NCBI RefSeq assembly: GCF_008386695.1
Contig: NZ_VUOC01000003.1
Location: 668,421 to 732,420, forward strand
DNA from: Chitinophaga agrisoli
Lineage (GTDB): Bacteria > Bacteroidota > Bacteroidia > Chitinophagales > Chitinophagaceae
Length of the DNA: 64,000 nucleotides
Direction of reading: 5' to 3'
In this document: one piece after another, positions 18,320-26,716 of the stretch
Position numbering within the stretch: the stretch's first letter is position 1
Layout of the letters: every line of letters starts with the position of its first letter
The notes under the pieces: model-generated
Seen by the model: the letters and a program-made list of their open reading frames with translations, nothing else
The model's database searches: none
Told to the model about the DNA's origin: nothing
Translations under genes and position numbers: made by a program

Positions 18320-18639
18320 GAATTCAATTTTTAAGGAAGGCAAAGATAAAAAAATCCGCCAGCAAGAAAATATCTTTATTTCCGGTCTGGATGGGTTGTG
18401 GGCTATCTTTGCCCGCCGTAACCCTTTTCTGTGCTGCATTGCAGGCGGCGCCCCCCTATGCCATTTATGATACTGCCGCATTACGCCTGCATATGCCGGC
18501 CTGGTGAGCCACCATAGTACATTCCAGCCTGCCCATAATAGCCCCTGTACTATGCGGCAAATGAAGTATCTTTGCAGCTACGCTTTTAATTTTTTACTAA
18601 TAAATAGGTTGATTAATACATAAACGCTTACGAGTTACG
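18320..18639. promoter_or_regulatory. Divergent promoter region between glmM and the sulfatase gene
   Basis: No gene is supported in this 320-nt stretch. TATCTTTG boxes (Bacteroidota -7 element, TAnnTTTG) occur on the minus strand at 18348-18341 (for glmM) and on the plus strand at 18404-18411 and 18567-18574 (for the sulfatase). A perfect inverted repeat CATAGTACA (18513-18521) and TGTACTATG (18546-18554) lies just upstream of the last box, covering its expected -33 region, and may be an operator. Confidence 0.55.
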
Positions 18640-20691
18640 ATGAAGTACTTTTGGAAGAATATACCCCAGTATATTCGCTTTGTGCTTGTGCAGGCATGCT
18701 ATCTTTTTTTACTGACGGCCTTTTTCCGGCTGGTATTCTATCTCTTCTTTTTCAAGACCACCATTACAGATACAGCGCTCATCCGCAAGGCCTGGTACCT
18801 GGGCCTTAAATTCGATCTGCGCCTTACTTTAATAATGATCATCCCGCTGGGACTACTGGTTGTTATAACGCGCAACCGTTTCTTTACCTCCGGTTTGTTA
18901 CGCAGGATCAACTTCGTATACCTCTTCCTGGTATACCTGGTGCTTACTGTATTATACGTGCTGGACCTGGGTCATTATGCCTACCTGGGCTTGCGTCTCG
19001 ATCCTTCCATTACCCGTTTTATGGCTTCCGGCGAGCGGGCGGATAATATGCGCATGGTATGGCAAAGTTATCCCGTGGTAAGGGGCGTTATTGGTATAGG
19101 CCTGTTCCTGTTCCTTTTATACCGCCTGCAGGTATATACCTACCGCAGGCTGGCGCTGCAACCGGCTGCTACCGTAAAAGGCTGGCGTTATGCCGGCTGG
19201 GTCACGGCCCTGGTGATCCTGTTTGGGGCCGGCATCTACGGCAACTTTGCTTATTTTCCCCTGCGCTGGAGCCAGGCCATGTTTACCCGCGACAATGGCA
19301 TCACCAGCCTGGCCCTGAACCCGATACTATATTTTACAGACAATTTTTCTACCAAAGGAGATACCTACGATATACAGAAAACCCGCGAATATTACCCGTA
19401 CATGGCCCAATACCTGCGGGTAGATACCCCGGATGCGCAGCTGCTCAATTACGAGCGCAGCTACCCGGGCGTCGATAGGCCGCGGTCTAATATTGTGCTG
19501 GTAATGCTGGAGTCTACCGGTGCGGCAGTGACCAGCATGTTCAATAATCCCATGCAGGCCACGCCCAACATGCAAATGCTGGCGGATAGCGGCATCCTGT
19601 TCCGGAACTTTTATGTGCCGGCGGTAAGCACCGCCAAAACTGTATATGGCGTTACCACCGGCCTGCCGGATATTACCCAGGTAAAAACAGCCAGCCGGCA
19701 CCCCCAGATGGTGGATCAGCGCATCATTATGGACCAGTTCAACGGCTACGAGAAATATTACCTGCTGGGTGGCAACACCAACTGGGCCAATATCCGCGCG
19801 GTGTTCACCAATAATGTAGATAGCATAAAGATCTACGAAGAAGGTTATTTCAAAGCCGCCAAGGCAGATGTGTGGGGCGTTTCTGATTATGACCTGGTAA
19901 CAGAAGCCAGCGAGATCTTTAAGAATGCCCATCAGCGTAAGCAGCCTTTTGTAGCTTTCCTGCAAACTGCCGATAATCATGCGCCCTACACCACCACCAA
20001 AGGCGCGGGTGACTTCCGTAAGCTTACAGAGCAGGAAATAGACATGAACAAGTTCAAAGAGGCGGGTTTTGTGACCATAGACCAGTTTAACGCCCTCCGT
20101 TACCTGGATTATAACCTGGGGCACCTGATCCGGCTGGCCAAAGAGGGCGGATACCTGGATAATACCATCTTTGTGTTCTTTGGCGATCATAACTGCATTC
20201 TTAACCCCTACCACTTTATGCCCTACCCGGAATATGAGCTGGGCAGCGGGGGAGAGCACGTGCCTTGTATCATCTATGCCCCCGGCCGTTTAAAACCGCA
20301 GGAGGTGACCCGCGCGGGTAGCCTGCTGGATGTATATCCTACCGTAGCTAACCTGGCAGGGGTACCGCATAAGAACTATACCCTGGGTATAGACCTGCTG
20401 GATACCACCTACAGTAACCGCTATGCTTTCATCTCTTACATGAAGAACCTGCAGTGGTGCACCGCAGTGATAGGCGACCAGTACATGTATGAGCTCAATA
20501 CCCGCAGTGGCAAAACTGCCCTGTACGATCTTAAAGGCGACGCCCTGAAGGATGTGCAGCAGGAACATGCGGATACCGCCCGTGCACTTAATAATTTAAC
20601 GCATGGGTTTTACGAAAGCACCCGATATTTGATGTTTAATAATAAAAAGGGACTGTCGGCTATGAGCGCCACGCATCTTAGCAAACGTTAA
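18640..20691 (+). CDS. LTA synthase-like membrane sulfatase/phosphoglycerol transferase
   Basis: A 683-residue inner-membrane enzyme of the alkaline phosphatase superfamily. Five hydrophobic helices lie in the first 210 residues (for example YIRFVLVQACYLFLLTAFF, VTALVILFGAGIYGNFAYF). The extracytoplasmic sulfatase domain starts at about 285 with the metal-binding NIVLVMLEST. The nucleophile region is VSTAKTVYGVTTGLPD, and metal ligands follow in FGDHNCIL. Such proteins transfer phosphoglycerol or phosphoethanolamine to envelope glycans or lipids. Bacteroidota lack lipoteichoic acid, so the acceptor is unknown. A TATCTTTG box lies 66 nt upstream; the next gene starts 30 nt downstream. Confidence 0.88.
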   Translation: MKYFWKNIPQYIRFVLVQACYLFLLTAFFRLVFYLFFFKTTITDTALIRKAWYLGLKFDLRLTLIMIIPLGLLVVITRNRFFTSGLLRRINFVYLFLVYLVLTVLYVLDLGHYAYLGLRLDPSITRFMASGERADNMRMVWQSYPVVRGVIGIGLFLFLLYRLQVYTYRRLALQPAATVKGWRYAGWVTALVILFGAGIYGNFAYFPLRWSQAMFTRDNGITSLALNPILYFTDNFSTKGDTYDIQKTREYYPYMAQYLRVDTPDAQLLNYERSYPGVDRPRSNIVLVMLESTGAAVTSMFNNPMQATPNMQMLADSGILFRNFYVPAVSTAKTVYGVTTGLPDITQVKTASRHPQMVDQRIIMDQFNGYEKYYLLGGNTNWANIRAVFTNNVDSIKIYEEGYFKAAKADVWGVSDYDLVTEASEIFKNAHQRKQPFVAFLQTADNHAPYTTTKGAGDFRKLTEQEIDMNKFKEAGFVTIDQFNALRYLDYNLGHLIRLAKEGGYLDNTIFVFFGDHNCILNPYHFMPYPEYELGSGGEHVPCIIYAPGRLKPQEVTRAGSLLDVYPTVANLAGVPHKNYTLGIDLLDTTYSNRYAFISYMKNLQWCTAVIGDQYMYELNTRSGKTALYDLKGDALKDVQQEHADTARALNNLTHGFYESTRYLMFNNKKGLSAMSATHLSKR

Positions 20692-20721
20692 AAATTTCCG
20701 GCAGTGCATAGCGTAAAAAGT

Positions 20722-21474
20722 ATGAAAGCAGCAAAGCAATGGTTTAAGGACTGGTTTAACTCTCCCTATTACTACCAGTTGTACAGCAACCGGAACGAGC
20801 AGGAAGCCGCCTTATTCATTGATAAGTTGCTGGCCTACCTGCGCCCTGCGCCCGGCGCCCCGGTGCTGGATGCCGCCTGTGGCCGCGGACGGCACGCCAA
20901 ATACCTCGCCGATAAAGGGTTGATGGTAACCGGTATAGATCTTTCCATTGAGAGCATTAACGCTGCCAAAAAGCTGGAGAACGATCACCTGCACTTTTTC
21001 CAGCATGATATGCGCCTGCCTTTCCGCATCAATTATTTTGATGTGGTGTTCAACTTCTTCACCAGCTTTGGCTATTTTGATACGCAACGCGATAATGACA
21101 ACGCCCTGCGTACCTTCAAAAATGCGCTGAAACCGCGTTGCCGGCTGGTGCTGGACTACCTGAACAGCCCCTACGTAGCGGCGCACCTGGTGCCCAGCGA
21201 GGTAAAGGAAGCAGGGGATGTGGTATTTGACATTAAAAGAGCGCTGTTACAGGATTGTTTCCTGAAACAGATCAATATACTGGATAAGGGTAAAATGTTG
21301 CGGACCTCCTTTACGGAAAGTGTAAGAGCCTTTACCCTGGCTGATTTTGAGAAAATGTTCGCCCGGCAGGGCCTGCGGCTCGTAGATATCTTCGGCGATT
21401 ATCATTTCAATGCTTATGATGAGCAGCACTCGCCCAGGATGATCATGATCGCGGAAAAAATGGTAAAAGAGTAG
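20722..21474 (+). CDS. Class I SAM-dependent methyltransferase
   Basis: A soluble methyltransferase of about 250 residues. The SAM-binding motif I is VLDAACGRGRHAKYLADKG, followed by the acidic VTGIDLS and post-motif HDMRLPFRINYFDVVFNFF. The ATG at 20722 is preferred; a GTG at 20704 would add six unconserved residues. It lies 30 nt after the sulfatase gene and before the PAP2 phosphatase on the same strand, so these may be one transcription unit. Substrate unknown. Its stop codon is the first part of a GCGGCACG/CGTGCCGC hairpin (21474-21499) that lacks a T-tract. Confidence 0.85.
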   Translation: MKAAKQWFKDWFNSPYYYQLYSNRNEQEAALFIDKLLAYLRPAPGAPVLDAACGRGRHAKYLADKGLMVTGIDLSIESINAAKKLENDHLHFFQHDMRLPFRINYFDVVFNFFTSFGYFDTQRDNDNALRTFKNALKPRCRLVLDYLNSPYVAAHLVPSEVKEAGDVVFDIKRALLQDCFLKQINILDKGKMLRTSFTESVRAFTLADFEKMFARQGLRLVDIFGDYHFNAYDEQHSPRMIMIAEKMVKE

Positions 21475-21534
21475 CGGCACGGTGGTGAGATCGTGCCGCC
21501 TGTATGGCAATTTGCAATTTAAACAGGAACAATT

Positions 21535-22104
21535 ATGCTGGAATGGTTACTACGCCAGGATGTAAGGTTATTCTTCCGTATCAACAACCAATGGCAGGCA
21601 GGCTGGCTCGATGCGCTGATGCCCTGGGTAAGGGAGCCTTTTATCTGGGCGCCCCTGTACCTGTTCCTGGGCCTATTCGTCACCATCAATTATAAATGGC
21701 GGGGTTTTTTCTGGATAGTACTGTTTATTGTGGCATTTGGGATAGCAGACCAGACCAGCAGCTTCCTCAAAGATACAGTAGGCCGTTTAAGACCCTGCCG
21801 TGATCCCCTGTTGCAGCATTTTGTCCGCGTGCTGGTGCCTTATTGCCCCATGAGCGGCAGTTTTACCTCTAACCACGCTGCCAATCACTTTGCATTGGGA
21901 ACTTTTTGTTTCTTAACTTTAAAAACAGCTTTTCAACGCTATGTATGGCTGTTCTACATATGGGCGGCCGCTATCGGGTTTGCGCAGATCTATGTAGGGC
22001 TCCATTACCCGCTGGATGTAGCCGGTGGCGCGTTGCTGGGCATTATGATAGGATTATTGAGCGGCAGCTTTTTCAACGTCGCATCAGGCTGGAAGCAGAA
22101 CTAA
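21535..22104 (+). CDS. PAP2-family membrane phosphatase
   Basis: A 189-residue integral membrane phosphatase of the PAP2/acid phosphatase family. The three signature motifs are present: KDTVGRLRPCRDP, SGSFTSNHAANHFAL and IYVGLHYPLDVAGGALLG. Five or six hydrophobic helices surround them. It may hydrolyse undecaprenyl diphosphate or phosphatidic acid in the inner membrane; the exact substrate cannot be read from sequence. The stop is 4 nt before the ZIP transporter gene. Confidence 0.9.
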   Translation: MLEWLLRQDVRLFFRINNQWQAGWLDALMPWVREPFIWAPLYLFLGLFVTINYKWRGFFWIVLFIVAFGIADQTSSFLKDTVGRLRPCRDPLLQHFVRVLVPYCPMSGSFTSNHAANHFALGTFCFLTLKTAFQRYVWLFYIWAAAIGFAQIYVGLHYPLDVAGGALLGIMIGLLSGSFFNVASGWKQN

Positions 22105-22108
22105 CAAC

Positions 22109-22846
22109 ATGAACTGGAGCTTTTTGATATTAATACTGGCAGCCACCTTTGGCGGCGGGCTGATCCCCATGACCGTAAAGCGGCTGCATCCTAATTTACC
22201 TATATATCTGCTGGCATTCACAGGGGCTTTCCTTTTCGGGATCACTATTATGCACCTGCTGCCGGAAGTATATCATGAACTGGGGCATACCGCGGGCGTA
22301 TACATCCTGCTGGGTTTTTTCCTGCAGGTGTTCCTGCAGCAGCTGTCACATGGCATGGAGCACGGCCATACCCATTTGCCGCCGGCAGATGGCCACCACC
22401 ACCATATTTCCATTACCCCCCTGCTGGCAGGCTTGTCCATACACGCGTTTATGGAAGGTATTCCGCTGGGGCTGAACTTTGGCGACCGCTCCGCGCTGCC
22501 TTCCCTGGCTTTTGGCGTTGCTGCCCATAAAGTGCCGGAGGCGCTTACACTTATGACCGTGATGATGCATGCGCACCAGCCTAAAGCCAGGTTATGGCGG
22601 ATCCTGGGCCTTTTTTCCCTGGTAACGCCGCTGGCGGCGGTGCTGGCAGGACAATTAGGCCATTATTCGGAAACCGTTACCGCATCGCTCGTATATCTCA
22701 CCGCGCTGGTCATTGGCGCGTTTGTGCATATTTCCACTACCATATTCTACGAAAGTGGCACCCGGCATCACGAATTGAGCAAACGTAAAATACTGGCATT
22801 TGCTGCTGGTATTGTTTTGGCATTTCTTACCTTAATATTTGAATAA
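22109..22846 (+). CDS. ZIP-family metal transporter
   Basis: A 245-residue inner-membrane divalent metal permease. Helices start with SFLILILAATFGGGLIPM. A histidine-rich cytoplasmic loop lies at about 85-100 (GMEHGHTHLPPADGHHHH). The metal-binding helices are intact: LSIHAFMEGIPLGL (H, E) and AAHKVPEALTLMTVM (H, E). These residues support zinc or iron uptake. It follows the phosphatase by 4 nt and precedes the CNNM-type gene by 24 nt. Confidence 0.92.
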   Translation: MNWSFLILILAATFGGGLIPMTVKRLHPNLPIYLLAFTGAFLFGITIMHLLPEVYHELGHTAGVYILLGFFLQVFLQQLSHGMEHGHTHLPPADGHHHHISITPLLAGLSIHAFMEGIPLGLNFGDRSALPSLAFGVAAHKVPEALTLMTVMMHAHQPKARLWRILGLFSLVTPLAAVLAGQLGHYSETVTASLVYLTALVIGAFVHISTTIFYESGTRHHELSKRKILAFAAGIVLAFLTLIFE

Positions 22847-22870
22847 TTTTTTATTTTTAGCCTTTATATC

Positions 22871-24169
22871 ATGGAAGTCGTCATAATCCTCATCCTGATT
22901 TTACTGAATGGTGTGTTCTCAATGTCTGAGATAGCCATGGTTTCTGCACGTAAAGTCCGGCTGGAGCACCAGGCCAATAAAGGCGATGAACAAGCAAAGG
23001 CCGCTTTAAAGCTGGCCAACAACCCGGATAAATTCCTTTCCACCGTCCAGATAGGCATTACCCTGATAGGCATCTTAACAGGTATCTACTCCGGCGAAAA
23101 GCTGAAGTCGGACCTGGTGGCATTTGTTGGGCAAATGGAACTGCTGCGTCCGTATGCCAGCGGCATCGCTACCGCTATCATCGTGGTCACCATCACCTAT
23201 TTCTCATTGGTATTGGGTGAGCTGGTGCCTAAACGCCTGGGCCTTGCCCGGCCGGAAACCATCGCCAAGGCCGTAGCCCGGCCTATGACCATCCTCTCCC
23301 GCGTTACGTTTCCTTTTATAGCGCTGCTGACCGTCTCGTCCAACGTCATCGTAAAGATCTTTAAATTAAAAGGGGCTGAATCGCATGTTACCGAAGAAGA
23401 GATCAAAGCCATCATTAATGAAGGCACTACTTCCGGCGCCATCGAAGAAACAGAGCAGGAGATCATTGAAAGGGTATTCCACCTGGGCGATCGTAATATC
23501 ACCTCCCTGATGACCCACCGCACGGATATCGTGTGGCTGGACATCAACGAGTCTGTAGAAAGCTTTAAACGTAAGATCAACAACAGTTTGCACTCCGTAT
23601 ACCCCGTATGCGAAGGGCAGATCGATAGCATTAAAGGCATCATCTCCATCAAGGACCTGTATGCCGCTGCCGCCGGCAATAATTACGCGCTGAAACCCAT
23701 TATCCGTAAGCCATTGTTCGTGCCGGAAAACAACAGCGCCTACCAGGTGCTGGAAAAGTTTAAGGAAACACAGGTGCATGCCGCCTTTATCGTAGATGAA
23801 TATGGCACATTCCTGGGTATGATCACCCTGAACGATATCCTGGAGGCCATCGTAGGGGACATGCCGGAAACCGGCCAGCTCGACGATTATGAAATGGTGA
23901 AAAGGGACGACGGCTCCTACCTGATAGACGCCCAGATACCCTTTTACGATTTTCTGAGCGAGTTTGATAAAGAAGACTGGATGGCGGAGTTTGAGCAGGA
24001 ATTTGATACCCTCGCAGGATTTATACTACACCACCTGGAACATATTCCCCAAACCGGTGAGAAATTCGAATGGAGGGGCTTCACCTTTGAGATTGTCGAT
24101 ATGGATGTGCACCGCATTGATAAAGTATTGGTACACACGCCGGTACCGCGGGAACGGGAAGAAGAGTAA
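22871..24169 (+). CDS. CNNM/CorC-type membrane protein with CBS pair and CorC/HlyC domain
   Basis: A 432-residue protein often annotated as hemolysin-like. The DUF21/CNNM membrane domain spans about 1-190 (MSEIAMVSARKVRLEHQA, GIATAIIVVTITYFSLVLGEL with the conserved P-K-R-L-G). Two CBS domains follow (about 205-330; ITSLMTHRTDIVWLDINES, FIVDEYGTFLGMITLNDIL), then a CorC/HlyC domain (about 345-425; DGSYLIDAQIPFYDFL). Family members are linked to magnesium or cobalt efflux. The gene closes the + strand housekeeping block; the large hairpin at 24180-24269 follows its stop by 10 nt. Confidence 0.92.
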   Translation: MEVVIILILILLNGVFSMSEIAMVSARKVRLEHQANKGDEQAKAALKLANNPDKFLSTVQIGITLIGILTGIYSGEKLKSDLVAFVGQMELLRPYASGIATAIIVVTITYFSLVLGELVPKRLGLARPETIAKAVARPMTILSRVTFPFIALLTVSSNVIVKIFKLKGAESHVTEEEIKAIINEGTTSGAIEETEQEIIERVFHLGDRNITSLMTHRTDIVWLDINESVESFKRKINNSLHSVYPVCEGQIDSIKGIISIKDLYAAAAGNNYALKPIIRKPLFVPENNSAYQVLEKFKETQVHAAFIVDEYGTFLGMITLNDILEAIVGDMPETGQLDDYEMVKRDDGSYLIDAQIPFYDFLSEFDKEDWMAEFEQEFDTLAGFILHHLEHIPQTGEKFEWRGFTFEIVDMDVHRIDKVLVHTPVPREREEE

Positions 24170-24179
24170 ACAACTGGCA

Positions 24180-24269
24180 GCCGTTAGTAAATAGTCACCA
24201 GTCATTAGTAAGAAAACCGTATGCGTCAATCACTAATGACTGAGGTCTATCAACTAACGACTTTTTTTT
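24180..24269 (+). terminator. Long hairpin with T-tract before the pigment cluster
   Basis: A 30-nt arm at 24180-24209 pairs imperfectly with 24232-24261 (about 25 of 30 pairs), with a 22-nt loop, followed directly by eight T (24262-24269). It begins 10 nt past the CNNM gene stop and should separate that transcription unit from the pigment cluster. The arms are built from GTCATTAGT-like units. Confidence 0.75.
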
Positions 24270-24270
24270 A

Positions 24271-24278
24271 TACTTTTG
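24271..24278 (+). promoter_or_regulatory. Candidate -7 box of the pigment cluster
   Basis: TACTTTTG matches the Bacteroidota -7 consensus TAnnTTTG exactly and lies 38 nt before the ammonia-lyase start, giving a 5' leader of about 30 nt. No convincing -33 TTTG is visible because that position falls within the right arm of the upstream hairpin. Confidence 0.5.
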
Positions 24279-24316
24279 TGCACTTTTACATATAATAAAT
24301 AATTTAATTTAAGATA

Positions 24317-25852
24317 ATGATCCTAGTAGGACGTAAGGCGCTTTCCCTGGATGAAGTATACCGGGTGATGTTCGGGCAGGAAAAGTTGGAGTTGGAAGAG
24401 ACCGCTTTACAGGAAGTAGAGAAGAATTTCCAATTCCTGCAACAGTTCTCCGCCAAAAAGCTCATTTATGGTATCAATACCGGTTTTGGCCCCATGGCGC
24501 AATACCGGATACCAGAGGCGGACACCCTGCAATTGCAATACAACCTGATCCGCAGCCATAGCTCCGGCGCAGGTAAATGTATGTCTCCGCTGCTGACCAA
24601 AGGGTTAATGATTGCCCGCCTGAGCAGCTTTATGCAGGCGCATTCCGGGGTGCATCCGGAAGTAGTGGCGTTGCTGAGGGACCTGATCAATAAAGACGTA
24701 TACCCTTGCATTTACGAGCACGGCGGCGTAGGCGCCAGCGGCGATCTCGTACAGCTGGCCCATTTGGCCCTGGTGCTGATAGGCGAGGGGGAAGTATATT
24801 ATAAAGACCAGCTGCATCCTACCGCGGAGGTTTTCGCCAAACTGGGATTACAACCCATAAAAGTGCATATCCGCGAAGGGCTGGCCGTGATCAATGGCAC
24901 CTCTGCCATGACCGGCGTAGGCCTGGTGAACCTGATAGAGGCCCGTAAGCTGTTGGGCTGGAGCTGCATCGTCTCCGCCATGATCAATGAGATCGTGGAG
25001 GCGTTTGACGACCACCTGTCTTACGAGCTCAATATCGTAAAACACCATACCGGCCAGAACCATGTAGCCGCTGTAATGCGCGGCATCTTAAAAGATAGCA
25101 AAATGATCCGTCACCGGCCAGACCATCTGTATAAAGAGCTGGAGGAAGAGATCTTTAAGGATAAAGTACAGGAATACTACTCCCTGCGCTGCGTGCCGCA
25201 GATTCTGGGCCCTGTGCATGACACGCTGGCCCACGCGGAAAAAGTAGTGCTGGCGGAGCTGAACTCTGTAAGCGATAACCCCGTGGTAGACCACCACAAC
25301 CAGAACGTATACCATGGCGGTAATTTCCACGGCGATTACATCTCCCTGGAAATGGACAAGCTCAAGATCGCCATCACTAAACTGAGCATGCTCTCTGAAA
25401 GACAGCTCAATTACCTGATGAACGACAAGCTGAACCACAAGTTCCCGCCATTTATGAACCTGGGCAAACTGGGCTTTAATTTTGGTATGCAGGGCGTGCA
25501 GTTCACCGCTACCTCTACCGTAGCGGAAAATCAGACCTTGTCTTTCCCCATGTACGTGCACAGCATTCCCAATAATAATGATAACCAGGATATAGTAAGC
25601 ATGGGCTGCAATGCCGCCCTGATGGCTAACAAGGTGATAGAGAATACGTTTGAGGTGCTGGCCATACAGGTAATGACCATGCTGCAGGCAGTAGATTATC
25701 TGGGCTGTGAAGACCGCTTATCTACCTTCTCCAAACGTATTTACCAGGAAGTAAGGGCTATTTTTCCTAAATTTATTGAAGACAGCCCCCGGTATACTGA
25801 TATCCGCAAGATCAAGGAATACCTGGTGCAACAAGTGCCGGTAAGCGTCTAA
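24317..25852 (+). CDS. Aromatic amino acid ammonia-lyase, probable tyrosine ammonia-lyase
   Basis: MIO-dependent lyase of 511 residues. In flexirubin and aryl-polyene pathways the equivalent enzyme makes 4-coumarate from tyrosine as the starter unit. The self-cyclising Ala-Ser-Gly triad is at 140-142 (GGVGASGDLVQLAHLAL). The N-terminal loop YGINTGFGPMAQ and NLIRSHSSGAGKC with His81 in the substrate-selecting region are intact, as are NGTSAMTGVGLVNL and the QDIVSMGCNAA region. Histidine ammonia-lyase is the alternative, but no histidine-utilisation genes are nearby and a pigment cluster follows directly. First gene of the cluster; leader and -7 box lie just upstream. Confidence 0.9.
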   Translation: MILVGRKALSLDEVYRVMFGQEKLELEETALQEVEKNFQFLQQFSAKKLIYGINTGFGPMAQYRIPEADTLQLQYNLIRSHSSGAGKCMSPLLTKGLMIARLSSFMQAHSGVHPEVVALLRDLINKDVYPCIYEHGGVGASGDLVQLAHLALVLIGEGEVYYKDQLHPTAEVFAKLGLQPIKVHIREGLAVINGTSAMTGVGLVNLIEARKLLGWSCIVSAMINEIVEAFDDHLSYELNIVKHHTGQNHVAAVMRGILKDSKMIRHRPDHLYKELEEEIFKDKVQEYYSLRCVPQILGPVHDTLAHAEKVVLAELNSVSDNPVVDHHNQNVYHGGNFHGDYISLEMDKLKIAITKLSMLSERQLNYLMNDKLNHKFPPFMNLGKLGFNFGMQGVQFTATSTVAENQTLSFPMYVHSIPNNNDNQDIVSMGCNAALMANKVIENTFEVLAIQVMTMLQAVDYLGCEDRLSTFSKRIYQEVRAIFPKFIEDSPRYTDIRKIKEYLVQQVPVSV

Positions 25853-25870
25853 TGTGCAAATACAGTAATG

Positions 25871-25898
25871 AGTAATTCGTAATTAGTAATTCGTAATT
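25871..25898 (+). repeat. Perfect tandem 14-bp repeat abutting a start codon
   Basis: AGTAATTCGTAATT is repeated twice without a gap (25871-25884 and 25885-25898), preceded by a partial unit (AGTAATG). The second copy ends 2 nt before the ATG of the ketoreductase gene, so it occupies the whole ribosome-binding region. Confidence 0.85.
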
Positions 25899-25900
25899 AA

Positions 25901-26629
25901 ATGGATTGTGCTTTAGTAACCGGCGGATCAAGAGGGATAGGCAGGGCAATATGTATCAAGATGGCCGAAATGGGCTATCATGTGATCATAAACTTCAAAG
26001 GCAATGCCGCTGCGGCGCAGGAAACGCTGGAGGCCGTACGGGCCAAAGGCAGTGACGGTGAAGTGCTGCAATTTGACGTAAGCAATGAGCAGGAGGTGCA
26101 GCAGGTGCTGGGCGCATGGGTAGAGGCTAATAAAGATAAACAGGTGCAGGTACTGGTAAACAATGCCGGTATCCGCGAAGATAACCTGCTGTTCTGGATG
26201 AACAGCGCCCAGTGGCGTAACGTGCTGGGCAGCAGCCTGGATGGCTTTTTTTATGTGACCAAACAGGTGTTGAACGGTATGCTGATGAAACGCTACGGGC
26301 GTATCATTAACATAGTGTCCCTTTCAGGCCTGAAGGGCATGCCGGGCCAAACCAATTACTCCGCTGCCAAGGCCGGCGTAATAGGCGCCACCAAGGCCCT
26401 GGCCCAGGAAGTAGCCAAACGGGGCGTAACGGTGAATGCTGTAGCGCCCGGTTTTATCAGAACGGATATGACAGCAGACCTGAATGAGAAAGAGCTGGCC
26501 GCCCAGGTGCCCATGAACCGCTTTGGCACCCCTGAAGAAGTGGCCGAAGCCGTTGGTTTCTTTGCATCAAAGGCATCTGCGTACATTACCGGCGAAGTAT
26601 TGTCAATTAACGGTGGACTATATACGTAA
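25901..26629 (+). CDS. 3-oxoacyl-ACP reductase (FabG-like ketoreductase)
   Basis: NADPH-dependent short-chain dehydrogenase of 242 residues, expected to reduce the beta-keto group after each polyene elongation step (role of ApeQ in aryl-polyene systems). The cofactor loop is TGGSRGIGRAI, the structural NNAGI is present, and the catalytic residues are Ser (IVSLSGL), Tyr and Lys (YSAAKAG). The C-terminal GEVLSINGG is typical of FabG. It is the only ketoreductase in the cluster and must serve all cycles or share with housekeeping FabG. Its leader is formed by the tandem 14-bp repeat, with no clear Shine-Dalgarno. Confidence 0.92.
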   Translation: MDCALVTGGSRGIGRAICIKMAEMGYHVIINFKGNAAAAQETLEAVRAKGSDGEVLQFDVSNEQEVQQVLGAWVEANKDKQVQVLVNNAGIREDNLLFWMNSAQWRNVLGSSLDGFFYVTKQVLNGMLMKRYGRIINIVSLSGLKGMPGQTNYSAAKAGVIGATKALAQEVAKRGVTVNAVAPGFIRTDMTADLNEKELAAQVPMNRFGTPEEVAEAVGFFASKASAYITGEVLSINGGLYT

Positions 26630-26633
26630 TAAA

Positions 26634-26710
26634 CAGCTGCTAGCTGTTAGCCGTTAGCTTTTAGCCACAGGCCATTAGCTAAAAGCTGAAAGCTAACAGC
26701 TAATAGCTTT
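26634..26710. repeat. AGCTAAAAGCTAAC-type intergenic hairpin repeat
   Basis: Left arm (about 26634-26664) and right arm (about 26674-26710) are imperfect reverse complements made of repeated GCTAAAAGCTAAC / GTTAGCTTTTAGC units, giving a stem of about 30 bp with a loop near ACAGGCC. It fills the gap between the ketoreductase and ketosynthase genes. Related copies lie at 29290-29324 and 40026-40097. Confidence 0.85.
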
Positions 26711-26716
26711 AATAAC

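Noticed and set aside
18320-18481. N-terminal extension of the phosphohexomutase gene to 18481
   Set aside because: The added residues are unconserved and overlap a TATCTTTG promoter box on the same strand; GTG at 18319 gives the family N-terminus.
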